Assembly (NCBI GenBank): GCA_964445195.1
Contig: CAYUKA010000001.1
Span: 176,656-240,655 of the forward strand
Direction: 5' to 3'
Source: UM-FILTER-47-13 sp964445195
Lineage (GTDB): Bacteria; Pseudomonadota; Alphaproteobacteria; Micavibrionales; Micavibrionaceae
Length of the DNA: 64,000 bases
The translations under genes and the position numbers were made by a program. Numbering within the stretch: the first letter of the stretch is position 1; each line of letters opens with the position of its first letter. Positions 1 through 8,373 of this stretch are shown in pieces. The notes under the pieces were generated by a model. It did not search any database. It was given only the letters and a program-made list of their open reading frames with translations, and was not told where the DNA came from.

Positions 1-276
1 CCTATATGTTGCCGGCGGCGGCAGGGTCAGGCGGTCACCGGTCTCAAGGAAGTAAGGCGCGCGCAGATTATTGACAAAAATAACGTCTTTCATATTCACA
101 CGGTAACGCTGGGAGATGCTCCACAACGTATCGCCATCTGATACGGTATGGACGCCCGCGCTGCTGGCGCCGCCGTCAAGGCCGTAATTAATCACCGGCG
201 CCGGACTGCTGCGGCCGCAGGCCGTCAGACATAGCAGCATAATCAAGCAAAGCGTATGAAGGTCAGGCCGACGCAT
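1..276 (-). CDS. LysM-domain lipoprotein, NlpD-like, C-terminus outside window
   Basis: The 92 visible codons encode an N-terminal signal peptide ending in a lipobox (LTAC, Cys at residue 20) followed by a LysM module from about residue 43 (HTVSDGDTLWSISQRY). LysM binds peptidoglycan, and the lipobox predicts lipid anchoring after export. The ATG at 276 lies inside the 3' end of pcm, so the two genes overlap by 14 bp and are probably translationally coupled. pcm followed by an nlpD-type LysM/M23 gene is a common proteobacterial order, which suggests a LytM (M23) domain beyond the window edge. That domain is inferred, not seen. Confidence 0.75.
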   Translation of the reverse strand, partial: MRRPDLHTLCLIMLLCLTACGRSSPAPVINYGLDGGASSAGVHTVSDGDTLWSISQRYRVNMKDVIFVNNLRAPYFLETGDRLTLPPPATYR

Positions 277-949
277 GGGAAGGATCGTCATCGGCATTCT
301 CGCTGGCCGGGGCAAGATTGGGCAGGAGCGGCACAAAACGCACCGGCATTAAGTCCTTGACGGCAAACGTATCCTCTCCCTCTTTCTTATAACGGCGCAG
401 CACCTGCTGCCCGTCCGGCAACGCCACCGGGATCACGATGATCCCGCCGACCTTGAGCTGGTCCAATAACGGCGCGGGCGGTTCCCCGTGTGCACAGGCG
501 GTGCAAATAATCTTGTCAAAGGGCTGCTGCTCCGGCCAGCCTTTCATGCCGTCACCGGCAATCGCGGTAATATTGCGTAGTTTCAGCCGGTCGAACATTT
601 GTTCCGCCAGCAGCAGCAGGGGCTTGTGCCGTTCGATGCTGTACACCCGGCGGCACAGATGCGCCAGCACACAGGTCTGGTAGCCCGATCCGGTGCCGAT
701 CTCCAGCACCTTGTCGCGGTCGGTGATCTCCAGCGCCTGCGTCATCGTCGCCACGACCAGCGGCTGGCTGATCGTCTGCCCCCGCCCGATCGGCAGGGCA
801 ATGTCCTCATAAGCCTGATCCTGCATTTGTTCAGGAACAAAGGCTTCGCGCGGCACGCGCTCCATCGCCGCCAGCACGGCGGTATCGGCAATCCCCATCG
901 AGCGGAGATGCATAACAAGGCGGATTTTGCGGGTATCTTCGGCGTTCAT
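263..949 (-). CDS. pcm: Protein-L-isoaspartate O-methyltransferase
   Basis: Methylates L-isoaspartyl residues formed by spontaneous damage, using S-adenosylmethionine, so that proteins can revert to normal aspartyl linkage. The 228-residue protein has the family hallmark GRGQTISQP at 55-63 and the SAM-binding motif VLEIGTGSGYQT at 81-92. Length is close to the usual 210-230. It overlaps the downstream LysM lipoprotein start by 14 bp. In many alphaproteobacteria surE sits between serS and pcm; here a plus-strand secreted-protein gene occupies that place. The tail beyond residue 210 is acidic and Ala/Ser-rich and looks dispensable. Confidence 0.95.
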   Translation of the reverse strand: MNAEDTRKIRLVMHLRSMGIADTAVLAAMERVPREAFVPEQMQDQAYEDIALPIGRGQTISQPLVVATMTQALEITDRDKVLEIGTGSGYQTCVLAHLCRRVYSIERHKPLLLLAEQMFDRLKLRNITAIAGDGMKGWPEQQPFDKIICTACAHGEPPAPLLDQLKVGGIIVIPVALPDGQQVLRRYKKEGEDTFAVKDLMPVRFVPLLPNLAPASENADDDPSHASA

Positions 950-1071
950 GACCCCTTGATTCTAGACCGAATAAGGAAAAACGCAATCATCATCTTTTTA
1001 TTGCATTTCCGTAAGATTTAAACTAGTGATTTTACAGATCACGAATTCATGACTGCAAAAGGAGATAAACC

Positions 1072-1596
1072 ATGCGCCCCCCCGTTATCGTTTCAACCGT
1101 CTTCGCCGCTCTTGCCATTGCCGGTGTCGCTCAGGCAGATGATGCGCCGATTGTCATTGATGGCTTCCAGGAATTTTCGGCCGGCGATGAATGCGTTAAC
1201 CAGCGCATTGATCAATGGGCCAATGAGGGCAACGCCTTCCCGCTGAAAGGCGAGCCGTGGGAGGCGATCAAAGCTGACTGCGCCGCCACTGCCGGGCCGC
1301 TGAACGCCTACGAAAACCAGACCGGCATCCTGACATCACTGACCCTGTCTGTGCCGGTGCGAAACGAGGCCGATCAATGCGTTTTCAGCTTAATTAACGC
1401 ATTTTTCAACGAAGTCGCTCCTATTAACGAGGAACTTAACGAGGAACCTGGCATCAGATTCCAAGCCACAGCCGATAATTTTGGTGACCTCATCACCGAA
1501 TGTGAAGCCCTAACCGGCACAGATGTCGATTATTTCCACGGCATGCAGGAATACACCGAAACCAGGGGTGCGGTCAGCCTTACCCTGACGCGATAA
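1072..1596 (+). CDS. Secreted protein of unknown function, four cysteines
   Basis: A 174-residue protein preceded by a strong ribosome binding site (AAGGAGAT about 8 bases before ATG). It has a typical signal peptide with likely cleavage after VAQA near residue 22. The mature part is acidic and holds four cysteines in repeated contexts (ECVN, DCAA, QCVF, ECEA), which could form two disulfides in the periplasm. No catalytic motif is recognisable. It stands alone on the plus strand between serS and pcm and converges with serS (14 bp between the stops). I do not recognise the family. Confidence 0.75.
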   Translation: MRPPVIVSTVFAALAIAGVAQADDAPIVIDGFQEFSAGDECVNQRIDQWANEGNAFPLKGEPWEAIKADCAATAGPLNAYENQTGILTSLTLSVPVRNEADQCVFSLINAFFNEVAPINEELNEEPGIRFQATADNFGDLITECEALTGTDVDYFHGMQEYTETRGAVSLTLTR

Positions 1597-1609
1597 TCGT
1601 CAAAGCAGG

Positions 1610-2923
1610 CTAGCCGCTGGCGCTGAGCAGGGCGTCATCGGCGCTGCGGACCGGCATGATTTTCTCCAGCCCGGCCATATAGGGTTTCAGCACATCGGGG
1701 ACGAAAACGCCGCCATCGGCGGGGTCGTAGTAATTTTCCATCACCGCGATCAACGCCCGGCCGACAGCGACGCCGGAGCCATTGAGCGTATGGACGAAGT
1801 CTGTCTTTTTCTCGCCCGGCCGGCGCAGTCTGGCTTTCATCCGCCGCGCCTGGAACGGCCCGCAATTCGAGCAGCTCGAGATTTCGCGGTAGGTCTGCTG
1901 GCCCGGCAGCCACGCCTCAATGTCATAGGTCTTCATCGCCCCGAAACCGGTATCGCCGCTGCACAGCACGATGGTGCGGAACGGCAGGCCGAGTTTTTTC
2001 AGGACCGTCTCAGCACATTCCGTCATGCGCTCATGCTCTTCCACACTGTGTTCGGGCAAGGTCACGCTGACCAGCTCGACCTTATAGAACTGGTGCTGGC
2101 GTAACATCCCGCGCGTATCGCGGCCCGCCGCCCCCGCCTCCTGCCGGAAACACGGCGTAAAGGCCGTATAACGGCGCGGCAATATCTCTTCCTCGACGAT
2201 CATATCGGCGACGATATTGGTCAGCGGCACCTCGGCGGTCGGCACCAGCCAGTCACCGCGCGTAGTCTGGAACTGGTCCTCGCGGAATTTCGGCAACTGG
2301 CCCGTGCCGAACATTGTTTCATCACGAACCATCAACGGCGGCGAGACCTCTATATAGCCATGCTCGCCCGTGTGGGTATCAAGGAAGAACTGCGCCAGCG
2401 CCCGTTCCAGCCGCGCCAGCCCCTGCGTCAGCATGACGAAGCGCGAACCTGACAACTTGGCCGCGGTTTCGAAATCCATCATGCCGAGCTCTTCGCCGAT
2501 ATCGAAATGCTCTTTCGGCTCGCTGTTACCGCGCTTGATTTCACCTGACGTACGCACCTCGACATTCGCGCTTTCATCCGGCCCGTCCGGCACGTCATCG
2601 GCCAGCAGGTTCGGCAAACCGGCAAGGTGCTGGTTCAGGGCTTCGCCCAACGTCTTCTCACGCTCCTCCAGTTCGGCCATCTGCGTTTTAATGCCGGAGA
2701 CTTTTGTTTCAAGTTCCGATGTATCCTTGCCGTCGCGCTTCATCGGACCGATCTCTTTCGAGATCGTGTTACGCTCGGCCTGCAAATCCTGCAGTTCCGT
2801 CTGCACAGCCCGCCGCTCCTCATCGAGCTTCAGTATATCCTGAGCCTGGGCGGACAGGCCGCGCCGCGCCCAGTTCTTATCGTGGCGTTCGGGATTTTCC
2901 CTGATGGCGCGTATATCATGCAT
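1610..2923 (-). CDS. serS: Serine--tRNA ligase
   Basis: Charges tRNA-Ser with serine (and tRNA-Sec where present) through seryl-adenylate. The 437-residue product has the N-terminal long coiled-coil arm that holds the tRNA variable loop (about residues 30-100), class II motif 2 (FRQEAGAAGRDTRG) and motif 3 (GSGVAVGRALIAVMENY) near the C-terminus. An upstream in-frame ATG at 3010 would add 29 unrelated residues. The start at 2923 (MHDIRAIREN) is chosen because it matches the family N-terminus and has a GGAG seven bases upstream. Confidence 0.97.
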   Translation of the reverse strand: MHDIRAIRENPERHDKNWARRGLSAQAQDILKLDEERRAVQTELQDLQAERNTISKEIGPMKRDGKDTSELETKVSGIKTQMAELEEREKTLGEALNQHLAGLPNLLADDVPDGPDESANVEVRTSGEIKRGNSEPKEHFDIGEELGMMDFETAAKLSGSRFVMLTQGLARLERALAQFFLDTHTGEHGYIEVSPPLMVRDETMFGTGQLPKFREDQFQTTRGDWLVPTAEVPLTNIVADMIVEEEILPRRYTAFTPCFRQEAGAAGRDTRGMLRQHQFYKVELVSVTLPEHSVEEHERMTECAETVLKKLGLPFRTIVLCSGDTGFGAMKTYDIEAWLPGQQTYREISSCSNCGPFQARRMKARLRRPGEKKTDFVHTLNGSGVAVGRALIAVMENYYDPADGGVFVPDVLKPYMAGLEKIMPVRSADDALLSASG

Positions 2924-2996
2924 ATTCCAACTCCGTCTTTTTCGTTTCCTTTGATAACGCGAAAACAGCTCAGAATCTAAAGAAAAATAATCACAA

Positions 2997-3077
2997 CCAC
3001 GAATAAACACGAATGGACACCAATTGATTTGTATGTACTATAAAACCTTATTCGCGTTTATTTGTGTTCATTCGTGG
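2997..3077. repeat. Imperfect inverted repeat of the CCACGAATRAACAC type
   Basis: The gap between serS and the amidohydrolase gene is framed by two arms, 2997-3020 and 3053-3077, that are reverse complements at 19 of 24 positions. Each arm is itself built from a repeated ACGAAT-AAC unit. Similar units are a familiar dispersed repeat in bacteria. The right arm ends only about a dozen bases before the amidohydrolase ATG, so it forms part of that gene's leader. Confidence 0.6.
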
Positions 3078-3088
3078 TGAAATGACAT

Positions 3089-3970
3089 ATGCACGCCGTG
3101 TTCAAAACCGTCCGGCCCGACAACCCGCTCCCGCTTGTGTTCGACAGCCCGCACAGCGGCCGCGCCTATCCCGGGGATTTCCGCTTCGCCTGCCCGTTCG
3201 AAATCCTGCAAAAGGCAGAGGACAATCACGTTGACGAGTTGTTCGAAGCCGCGCCGCAACATGGCGGCGTGTTCCTGCACGCCCTGTTCCCGCGCACCTA
3301 TATCGATGTCAACCGGGCCATTGATGATATCGACCCCGATCTGCTGGCGGAACCGTGGCCGCATGACATAAACCCAACGCCGCGCTCCCATGCCGGGATC
3401 GGTCTGATCCGGCGGCTGGTCAGGCCCGGCATTGCCGTTTATGAGCGCAAGCTGCCTGTCAGCGAAGTCGTCCATCGCATTGAAACATATTACAAACCTT
3501 ACCATGAAGAGCTGGCGGCGCTGATCAATGACGCGCATTACCGGTTCGGCCAGTCATGGCACATCAACTGCCATTCCATGCCGCAGGGCGGTAATGTCAG
3601 CGGCGGTTTCACCCGCGCCCGCGCCGCCCATGCCCCGATCGGCAATTTACCGGATTTCGTGCTCGGCGACCGCGACGGCACAAGCTGCGCGCTTGATTTT
3701 ACGCACAGCCTGCGCGATTTCCTGAAAAGCCGCGGCTACAAGGTCGCGATCAATAACCCCTATCGCGGCGTCGAGCTGGTGCAGCGCTATTCCAGCCCGG
3801 CCACCGGCCGCCATTCACTCCAGATCGAGATTAACAAAGGGCTGTACTGGGATGAAACGCGCAACCAAAAAACAAGGCACTTTAATACGCTAAAGGGCGA
3901 TATTGAGGCATTGATTGAATTTTGCGCCGGTTACGTAAACGCCAACCTGACCGATATGGCGGCGGATTAG
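3089..3970 (+). CDS. N-formylglutamate amidohydrolase family protein
   Basis: A 293-residue member of the N-formylglutamate amidohydrolase family (PF05013), zinc-dependent enzymes that hydrolyse N-formyl-L-glutamate to glutamate and formate at the end of one histidine-degradation route. The family motifs are visible: DSPHSGRAYP near residue 19, RTYIDVNR near 69, and INCHSMPQGG near 158, which together carry the likely metal and substrate residues. No other hut genes lie nearby, so the true substrate is uncertain; some relatives act on other N-acyl amino acids. The stop overlaps the lipB stop by 4 bp. Confidence 0.85.
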   Translation: MHAVFKTVRPDNPLPLVFDSPHSGRAYPGDFRFACPFEILQKAEDNHVDELFEAAPQHGGVFLHALFPRTYIDVNRAIDDIDPDLLAEPWPHDINPTPRSHAGIGLIRRLVRPGIAVYERKLPVSEVVHRIETYYKPYHEELAALINDAHYRFGQSWHINCHSMPQGGNVSGGFTRARAAHAPIGNLPDFVLGDRDGTSCALDFTHSLRDFLKSRGYKVAINNPYRGVELVQRYSSPATGRHSLQIEINKGLYWDETRNQKTRHFNTLKGDIEALIEFCAGYVNANLTDMAAD

Positions 3971-4611
3971 GCCGCCTGCCTCGCGGCCTCAAAAACATCC
4001 TGCCAGCATTCATGGAGCGCCCGGTCCATGTCCGTCATCGCGATGGAGCGCCCCAGCATCTCCGCAACCGAGGTCACGCCGTATTCACTGATCCCGCATG
4101 GCACGATGCCGTCAAAATGCGACAGGTCCGGATCAACATTGATCGCGATGCCGTGATAACTGACCCAGCGCCTGACCCGCACGCCGATTGCAGCGATTTT
4201 CTTTTCCGTACCATCCGTATCAACCCAGATACCGATACGGCCCTCACGACGCCCGCCGTCAATTCCGAACGTCGCCAGCGCCATAATAATCCATTCTTCG
4301 AGCTGCCAGACATAACGCTTTATGTCCGGGGCGCCCTGTCGCTTTTTTAAGTCCAGCATCACATAAGCCACGCGCTGCCCCGGCCCGTGATAGGTATATT
4401 CACCGCCGCGGCCGGTGCGGTAAACCGGGAACCGGGCGTCGAGAAGATCACTGTCCCTGGCGCTGGTCCCCGCCGTATAGAGCGGCGGATGTTCGGTCAG
4501 CCAGACCAACTCGTCCACCTGCCCGGCGCGGACCGCGGCGACACGCTCTTCCATAAACATCACGGCATCATCGTAAGCGACCGGGTTTTCTGCGCTCAGC
4601 CATTCAACCAT
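3967..4611 (-). CDS. lipB: Octanoyltransferase (lipoate biosynthesis)
   Basis: Transfers octanoyl groups from acyl carrier protein to the lipoyl domains of 2-oxoacid dehydrogenases and GcvH, the first step of lipoate synthesis. The 214-residue protein shows RGGEYTYHGPGQ at 68-79, the catalytic Lys in KKIAAIG (K138) and the catalytic Cys in GIVPCGIS (C172). The reading frame stays open 30 codons further upstream to 4701, but that extension lacks family similarity and runs almost to the divergent pstB-like ATG, so the start at 4611 (MVEWLSAENP) is preferred. Confidence 0.95.
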   Translation of the reverse strand: MVEWLSAENPVAYDDAVMFMEERVAAVRAGQVDELVWLTEHPPLYTAGTSARDSDLLDARFPVYRTGRGGEYTYHGPGQRVAYVMLDLKKRQGAPDIKRYVWQLEEWIIMALATFGIDGGRREGRIGIWVDTDGTEKKIAAIGVRVRRWVSYHGIAINVDPDLSHFDGIVPCGISEYGVTSVAEMLGRSIAMTDMDRALHECWQDVFEAARQAA

Positions 4612-4703
4612 AAAAAATTTCTCAAAATCTATGTTGCGCCGCACATAAAAACGACTTATGTAGACCGCGTGGTTATAACAGCGCCACAAGGAGGAATGCA
4701 AAT

Positions 4704-5636
4704 ATGGCTCTTAATCATGATCTCGTTCGCCGTGTCTTTGGTGATAAGGCGGTTTACAGCTTTGAGGCCGCACCACCCGCCGATGACCCAAAAGTCAAAA
4801 TGGCTATCGAAAACCTCCACGTCTCTTACGGGCGCGGCCTGCGCGGGGCGGCACAGGGACTTTTCTCCCGCCTCAACCGTAACGATCACAGCATTCACTC
4901 TCATAAAAACCGTGCGCTGGGCCTGAAGGATGTCACGCTCCCGATTTACGAAAACGAAGTCCTGGCCCTGATTGGTTCGTCGGGCTGCGGAAAGTCAACA
5001 CTGCTGCGTGCCCTGAACCGCATGAATGATACGATTGACGGCTGTATTACGACCGGCAATATCACGCTTGACGGTCAGAATATTTATGACCGCGATGTCG
5101 AAGCGGAAGTGCTCCGCCGCAGGGTCGGCATGGTGTTCCAGAAGCCTAACCCGTTCGTCAGCAGCATCCGCGATAATGTCGCTTACGGCATCAGCCTGCA
5201 CGGTCTGGCCTCGAGCAAAGAGCATATGGATGACCTGATTGAGGAGCACCTGACCAAGGCCGGCCTGTTTGACGAGGTCAAAGACGTGCTGAAACGTGAT
5301 GCGCGCAGCCTGTCCGGCGATCAGCAGCAGCGCCTGTGTATCGCCCGCGCCACGGCGATCCAGCCTGAAGTCATTTTGATGGACGAGCCCTGCGCATCGC
5401 TTGACCCGATCTCTTCCAAAACGATTGAAGATCGTATCCACGAGCTGCAACAGGACTATACAATCGTGCTGATCACACACAATCTCGGCCAGGCCGCGCG
5501 GCTGAGCCAACGGGTCGCGCATTTCCATCTTGGCGAAATGTTGTCTTACGGCCCGACGGAAGAGATTTACAAAAACACCGGCGCTGAGCCAAGCCATGCG
5601 GATACGCTGAAATACGTGCAGGGCGCGTTTGGCTAG
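4704..5636 (+). CDS. pstB: PstB-like phosphate ABC transporter ATP-binding protein, orphan
   Basis: An ABC ATPase of the PstB type, which energises high-affinity phosphate uptake with PstC/PstA in the inner membrane. Seen: Walker A GSSGCGKST at 91-99, Q-loop at Q146 in the PstB-like VFQKPNPF, signature LSGDQQQRLCIARA from 203, Walker B VILMDEP at 223-229, switch His in THN near 259. The signature reads LSGDQ rather than LSGGQ. About 30 extra residues (43-72, rich in Arg, His and Asn) are inserted before the first core strand. It has a good AAGGAGG site. No pstS, pstC, pstA or phoU is nearby. Confidence 0.85.
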   Translation: MALNHDLVRRVFGDKAVYSFEAAPPADDPKVKMAIENLHVSYGRGLRGAAQGLFSRLNRNDHSIHSHKNRALGLKDVTLPIYENEVLALIGSSGCGKSTLLRALNRMNDTIDGCITTGNITLDGQNIYDRDVEAEVLRRRVGMVFQKPNPFVSSIRDNVAYGISLHGLASSKEHMDDLIEEHLTKAGLFDEVKDVLKRDARSLSGDQQQRLCIARATAIQPEVILMDEPCASLDPISSKTIEDRIHELQQDYTIVLITHNLGQAARLSQRVAHFHLGEMLSYGPTEEIYKNTGAEPSHADTLKYVQGAFG

Positions 5637-5670
5637 ACGCCCCCTTTGATCCTTGCTTTATCAGGGAAAT

Positions 5671-5697
5671 TTTGATAGGTAGGGGCTTCCTATCAAA
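5671..5697 (+). terminator. Perfect 9-bp inverted repeat between pstB-like gene and tRNA
   Basis: TTTGATAGG at 5671-5679 and CCTATCAAA at 5689-5697 form a perfect 9-bp stem with a 9-base loop. It lies 34 bases after the pstB-like stop and 3 bases before the tRNA. It could end the upstream transcript, although no T-run follows, or be part of the tRNA processing or promoter region. Confidence 0.35.
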
Positions 5698-5700
5698 GAT

Positions 5701-5787
5701 GCGGCCGTGGCGGAATTGGTAGACGCGCAAGACTAAGGATCTTGTGGGAGTAATCCTGTGGAGGTTCGAGTCCTCTCGGCCGCACCA
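5701..5787 (+). tRNA. tRNA-Leu, anticodon AAG, CCA encoded
   Basis: An 87-nt gene folds into a complete class II cloverleaf: acceptor GCGGCCG pairs with CGGCCGC, a D arm with GGTAGA, anticodon stem CAAGA/TCTTG closing the loop CTAAGGA, a long variable arm, a T arm with TTCGAGT, and an encoded CCA. The middle of the loop reads A34 A35 G36, giving anticodon AAG (codon CUU, and CUC/CUA if A34 becomes inosine). Most bacteria use GAG here, so the A34 is unusual. The long variable arm and G37 agree with leucine identity. Confidence 0.93.
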
Positions 5788-5806
5788 TGTTTCGCAAAAC
5801 CTCTCC

Positions 5807-5908
5807 TGTCATCCCGCCCCCCGCCTGCGCGGGGGCAGGTTGCTGCGAGAGATTTCATGCCGCCTGCGCCTTGTCCGGGGAGATGTCTCGCATGCGTTCG
5901 ACATGACA
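5807..5908. repeat. Dispersed palindromic repeat, family A (GTCAT...ATGACA)
   Basis: The 235-base stretch between the tRNA and maeB holds no gene but contains this 102-bp element. It begins TGTCATCCCG and ends TCGCATGCGTTCGACATGACA in effect, with an internal GC-rich hairpin (CCCCCGCCTGCGCGGGGG). Its right end resembles the right ends of the copies near 41586-41614 and 46508-46534, which identifies it as a member of one repeat family. Confidence 0.6.
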
Positions 5909-6022
5909 CTGGTAGCGGCGCATAAAATTGCTGCATCGCACTGTCAGAGTTAGCTGTTGCCAGTTACAAGTCATCGGATTTATGATGCGGATACCCGTTA
6001 ACTGACAATCGGCATCCAGATC

Positions 6023-8341
6023 ATGAAAGACGCGCTGCGCGAAGCCGCCCTTGAGTATCACAAGAATCCCAAACCCGGTAAAATTGCGATCAAACCGACA
6101 AAGGCCATGGAAACCCAGCGCGACCTGGCGCTGGCCTACTCGCCCGGTGTCGCCGTTCCGTGCGAGGAGATTGAGAAAGACCCGCTCAAAGCGCTTGATT
6201 ACACCTCCCGCGGTAACGTTGTCGCCGTCATTTCCAACGGCACGGCTGTGCTCGGCCTTGGCAATATCGGCGCCCTGGCCTCCAAGCCGGTCATGGAAGG
6301 CAAGGCGGTGCTGTTCAAGAAGTTTGCCAATATCGACGCGCTGGATATCGAGATTGACGAAACCGACGTCGACAAGCTTGTCGACACGATCGCCTCGCTG
6401 GAGCCGAGCTTCGGCGGCATCAACCTGGAGGATATAAAGGCGCCGGAATGTTTCGAGATCGAGCGCCGCTTAAAAGAGCGCATGAATATCCCGGTATTCC
6501 ATGACGACCAGCACGGCACCGCGATCATTGTCGGCGCCTGCATGACCAACTGGCTGCATTATGCCGGACGCAAGATCAAGGATATCAAACTGGTCTGTAA
6601 CGGCGCCGGCGCGTCGGCGATTGCCTGCCTGAATATCCTGGTCGCCCTCGGCCTGCCGAAAAAGAATATCATCGTCTGCGACCGCAACGGCGTGATTTAC
6701 AAAGGCCGCAACGAAGGCATGGACTCCGCCAAAGAGCAATATGCCGCCAATACCAAACACCGCACGCTGGCCGAAGCGATCAAGGGCGCGGACGTGTTCC
6801 TCGGCCTGTCCGGCCCGAACGCCCTGACCGGCAAAGACGTCAAGAGCATGGCCAAGGCCCCGCTGATTATGGCACTGGCCAACCCGACACCGGAAATCAT
6901 GCCGGAGGAAGCCAAGCAGGCGAAACCGGACGCGATTATCTGCACCGGCCGTTCGGACTACCCCAACCAGGTCAACAACGTGCTGTGCTTCCCGTTCATT
7001 TTTCGCGGCGCGCTTGATGTCGGCGCCACGGCGATTAACGAGGATATGAAGCTGGCCTGCGCCAAGGCGATTGCCGAAATGGCCCGCAAGGAAATCTCGC
7101 CCGAGGTCGCCGCCGTCTATAGCGATGAAGCGCTGGAGTTCGGCCCGGACTACCTGATTCCCAAAGCTTTCGACCCGCGCCTGATTTTCGAGTTACCCTT
7201 TGCTGTCGCCAAGGCCGCCGTCGAGAGCGGCATCGCCGCCCGGCCCGTCGATGACTGGGACGCCTACCGGGAAAAGCTGCAGCAATATACCTACCGCACC
7301 AGCATGGTCATGCGGCCGCTGATCAACAAGGCGATACAGAATAAAAAACGGATTGCCTTTTGCGAGGGCGAAGAAGAAAAAGTGCTGCGGGCCATCCAGA
7401 TCGTCAGCGACGAAGGGATTGCCCGCCCGATCGTCATCGGCCGCCGCCGCGTCGTTGAAATGCGGATCAAGCAGCTGCGCCTGCGGCTTGATATTGAAAA
7501 AGATATGGAACTGGTCGATCCTGAGGATGACCCACGTTACCGCGATTACTGGTCAAGCTACCACCAGATCATGGAACGGCGCGGCATCACTCCTTCCATG
7601 GCCCGCACGACGCTGCGCACCAATACGACGGTTATCGGCGCGCTGATGGTGCACAAGGGCGATGCCGATGCGGTCGTCTGTGGCACAGTCGGGCTGTTCA
7701 GCAACCACATGAGAGATATCGTTGATATTATCGGCCTGAAGCCGGGCGTGGAAACGGCGGCAGCCCTGAACGCGCTGATCCTGCCCCGCGGGGCCTATTT
7801 CTTCTGTGACACGCAGGTCAACCCGGACCCCAGCATCGCCCAGATCAGCGAAATGACGGTACTGGCCGCCGAGGAAGTAGAGCGCTTCGGGATCAAGCCG
7901 AAAATCGCCCTGCTTTCACATTCCAATTTCGGCACCCACCATCACAGCAACAGCGCTTTTAAAATGCGCTCCGCCCTTGCCGACCTCCGCCAGCGCGCGC
8001 CGCACCTTGAAATTGACGGCGAAATGCACGCCGACGCGGCCCTGTCCGAAGCAATCCGCAACGACATCATGCCGCACTCGACGCTCAGCGGTGAGGCAAA
8101 CCTGTTTATCATGCCCGGCATTGATGCCGCCAATATCGCCTTCAACATGATGAAGGTGATGTGCGATGGTATTTCGATCGGCCCGATCCTGCTGGGCGCA
8201 TCACGGCCGGCCTATGTGCTGACCCCGTCGGTGACGCCCCGCGGCATCCTGAACGCCGCCGCCCTTGGATGCGTTGCCGCGCAGGTCTATGAAAACGAAC
8301 ACAAAGATGATATCGTGCCCCGGCATGCTGCGCGTGCGTAA
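6023..8341 (+). CDS. maeB: NADP-dependent malic enzyme, malic-PTA hybrid type
   Basis: Oxidatively decarboxylates malate to pyruvate with NADP reduction, feeding gluconeogenesis and NADPH supply. At 772 residues it is the large hybrid form: an N-terminal malic domain (about 1-160, with LAYSPGVAVPC and VFHDDQHGTA), an NAD(P)-binding domain (about 165-420, VCNGAGASAIACLN), and a C-terminal domain related to phosphotransacetylase (about 430-765), which in relatives is regulatory and binds acetyl-CoA rather than catalytic. It starts at an ATG 22 codons upstream of the conserved ALAYSPG region's leader. ppdK at the far end of the window acts on the same pyruvate/PEP node. Confidence 0.95.
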   Translation: MKDALREAALEYHKNPKPGKIAIKPTKAMETQRDLALAYSPGVAVPCEEIEKDPLKALDYTSRGNVVAVISNGTAVLGLGNIGALASKPVMEGKAVLFKKFANIDALDIEIDETDVDKLVDTIASLEPSFGGINLEDIKAPECFEIERRLKERMNIPVFHDDQHGTAIIVGACMTNWLHYAGRKIKDIKLVCNGAGASAIACLNILVALGLPKKNIIVCDRNGVIYKGRNEGMDSAKEQYAANTKHRTLAEAIKGADVFLGLSGPNALTGKDVKSMAKAPLIMALANPTPEIMPEEAKQAKPDAIICTGRSDYPNQVNNVLCFPFIFRGALDVGATAINEDMKLACAKAIAEMARKEISPEVAAVYSDEALEFGPDYLIPKAFDPRLIFELPFAVAKAAVESGIAARPVDDWDAYREKLQQYTYRTSMVMRPLINKAIQNKKRIAFCEGEEEKVLRAIQIVSDEGIARPIVIGRRRVVEMRIKQLRLRLDIEKDMELVDPEDDPRYRDYWSSYHQIMERRGITPSMARTTLRTNTTVIGALMVHKGDADAVVCGTVGLFSNHMRDIVDIIGLKPGVETAAALNALILPRGAYFFCDTQVNPDPSIAQISEMTVLAAEEVERFGIKPKIALLSHSNFGTHHHSNSAFKMRSALADLRQRAPHLEIDGEMHADAALSEAIRNDIMPHSTLSGEANLFIMPGIDAANIAFNMMKVMCDGISIGPILLGASRPAYVLTPSVTPRGILNAAALGCVAAQVYENEHKDDIVPRHAARA

Positions 8342-8373
8342 ACTTTCACCGCGTAACTTAGGAACCTGCCGCC

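Noticed and set aside
5807..5908. Possible CRISPR signal from the repeated palindromes
   Set aside because: The palindromes are scattered singly over the window, not in regularly spaced arrays, and no cas genes occur.
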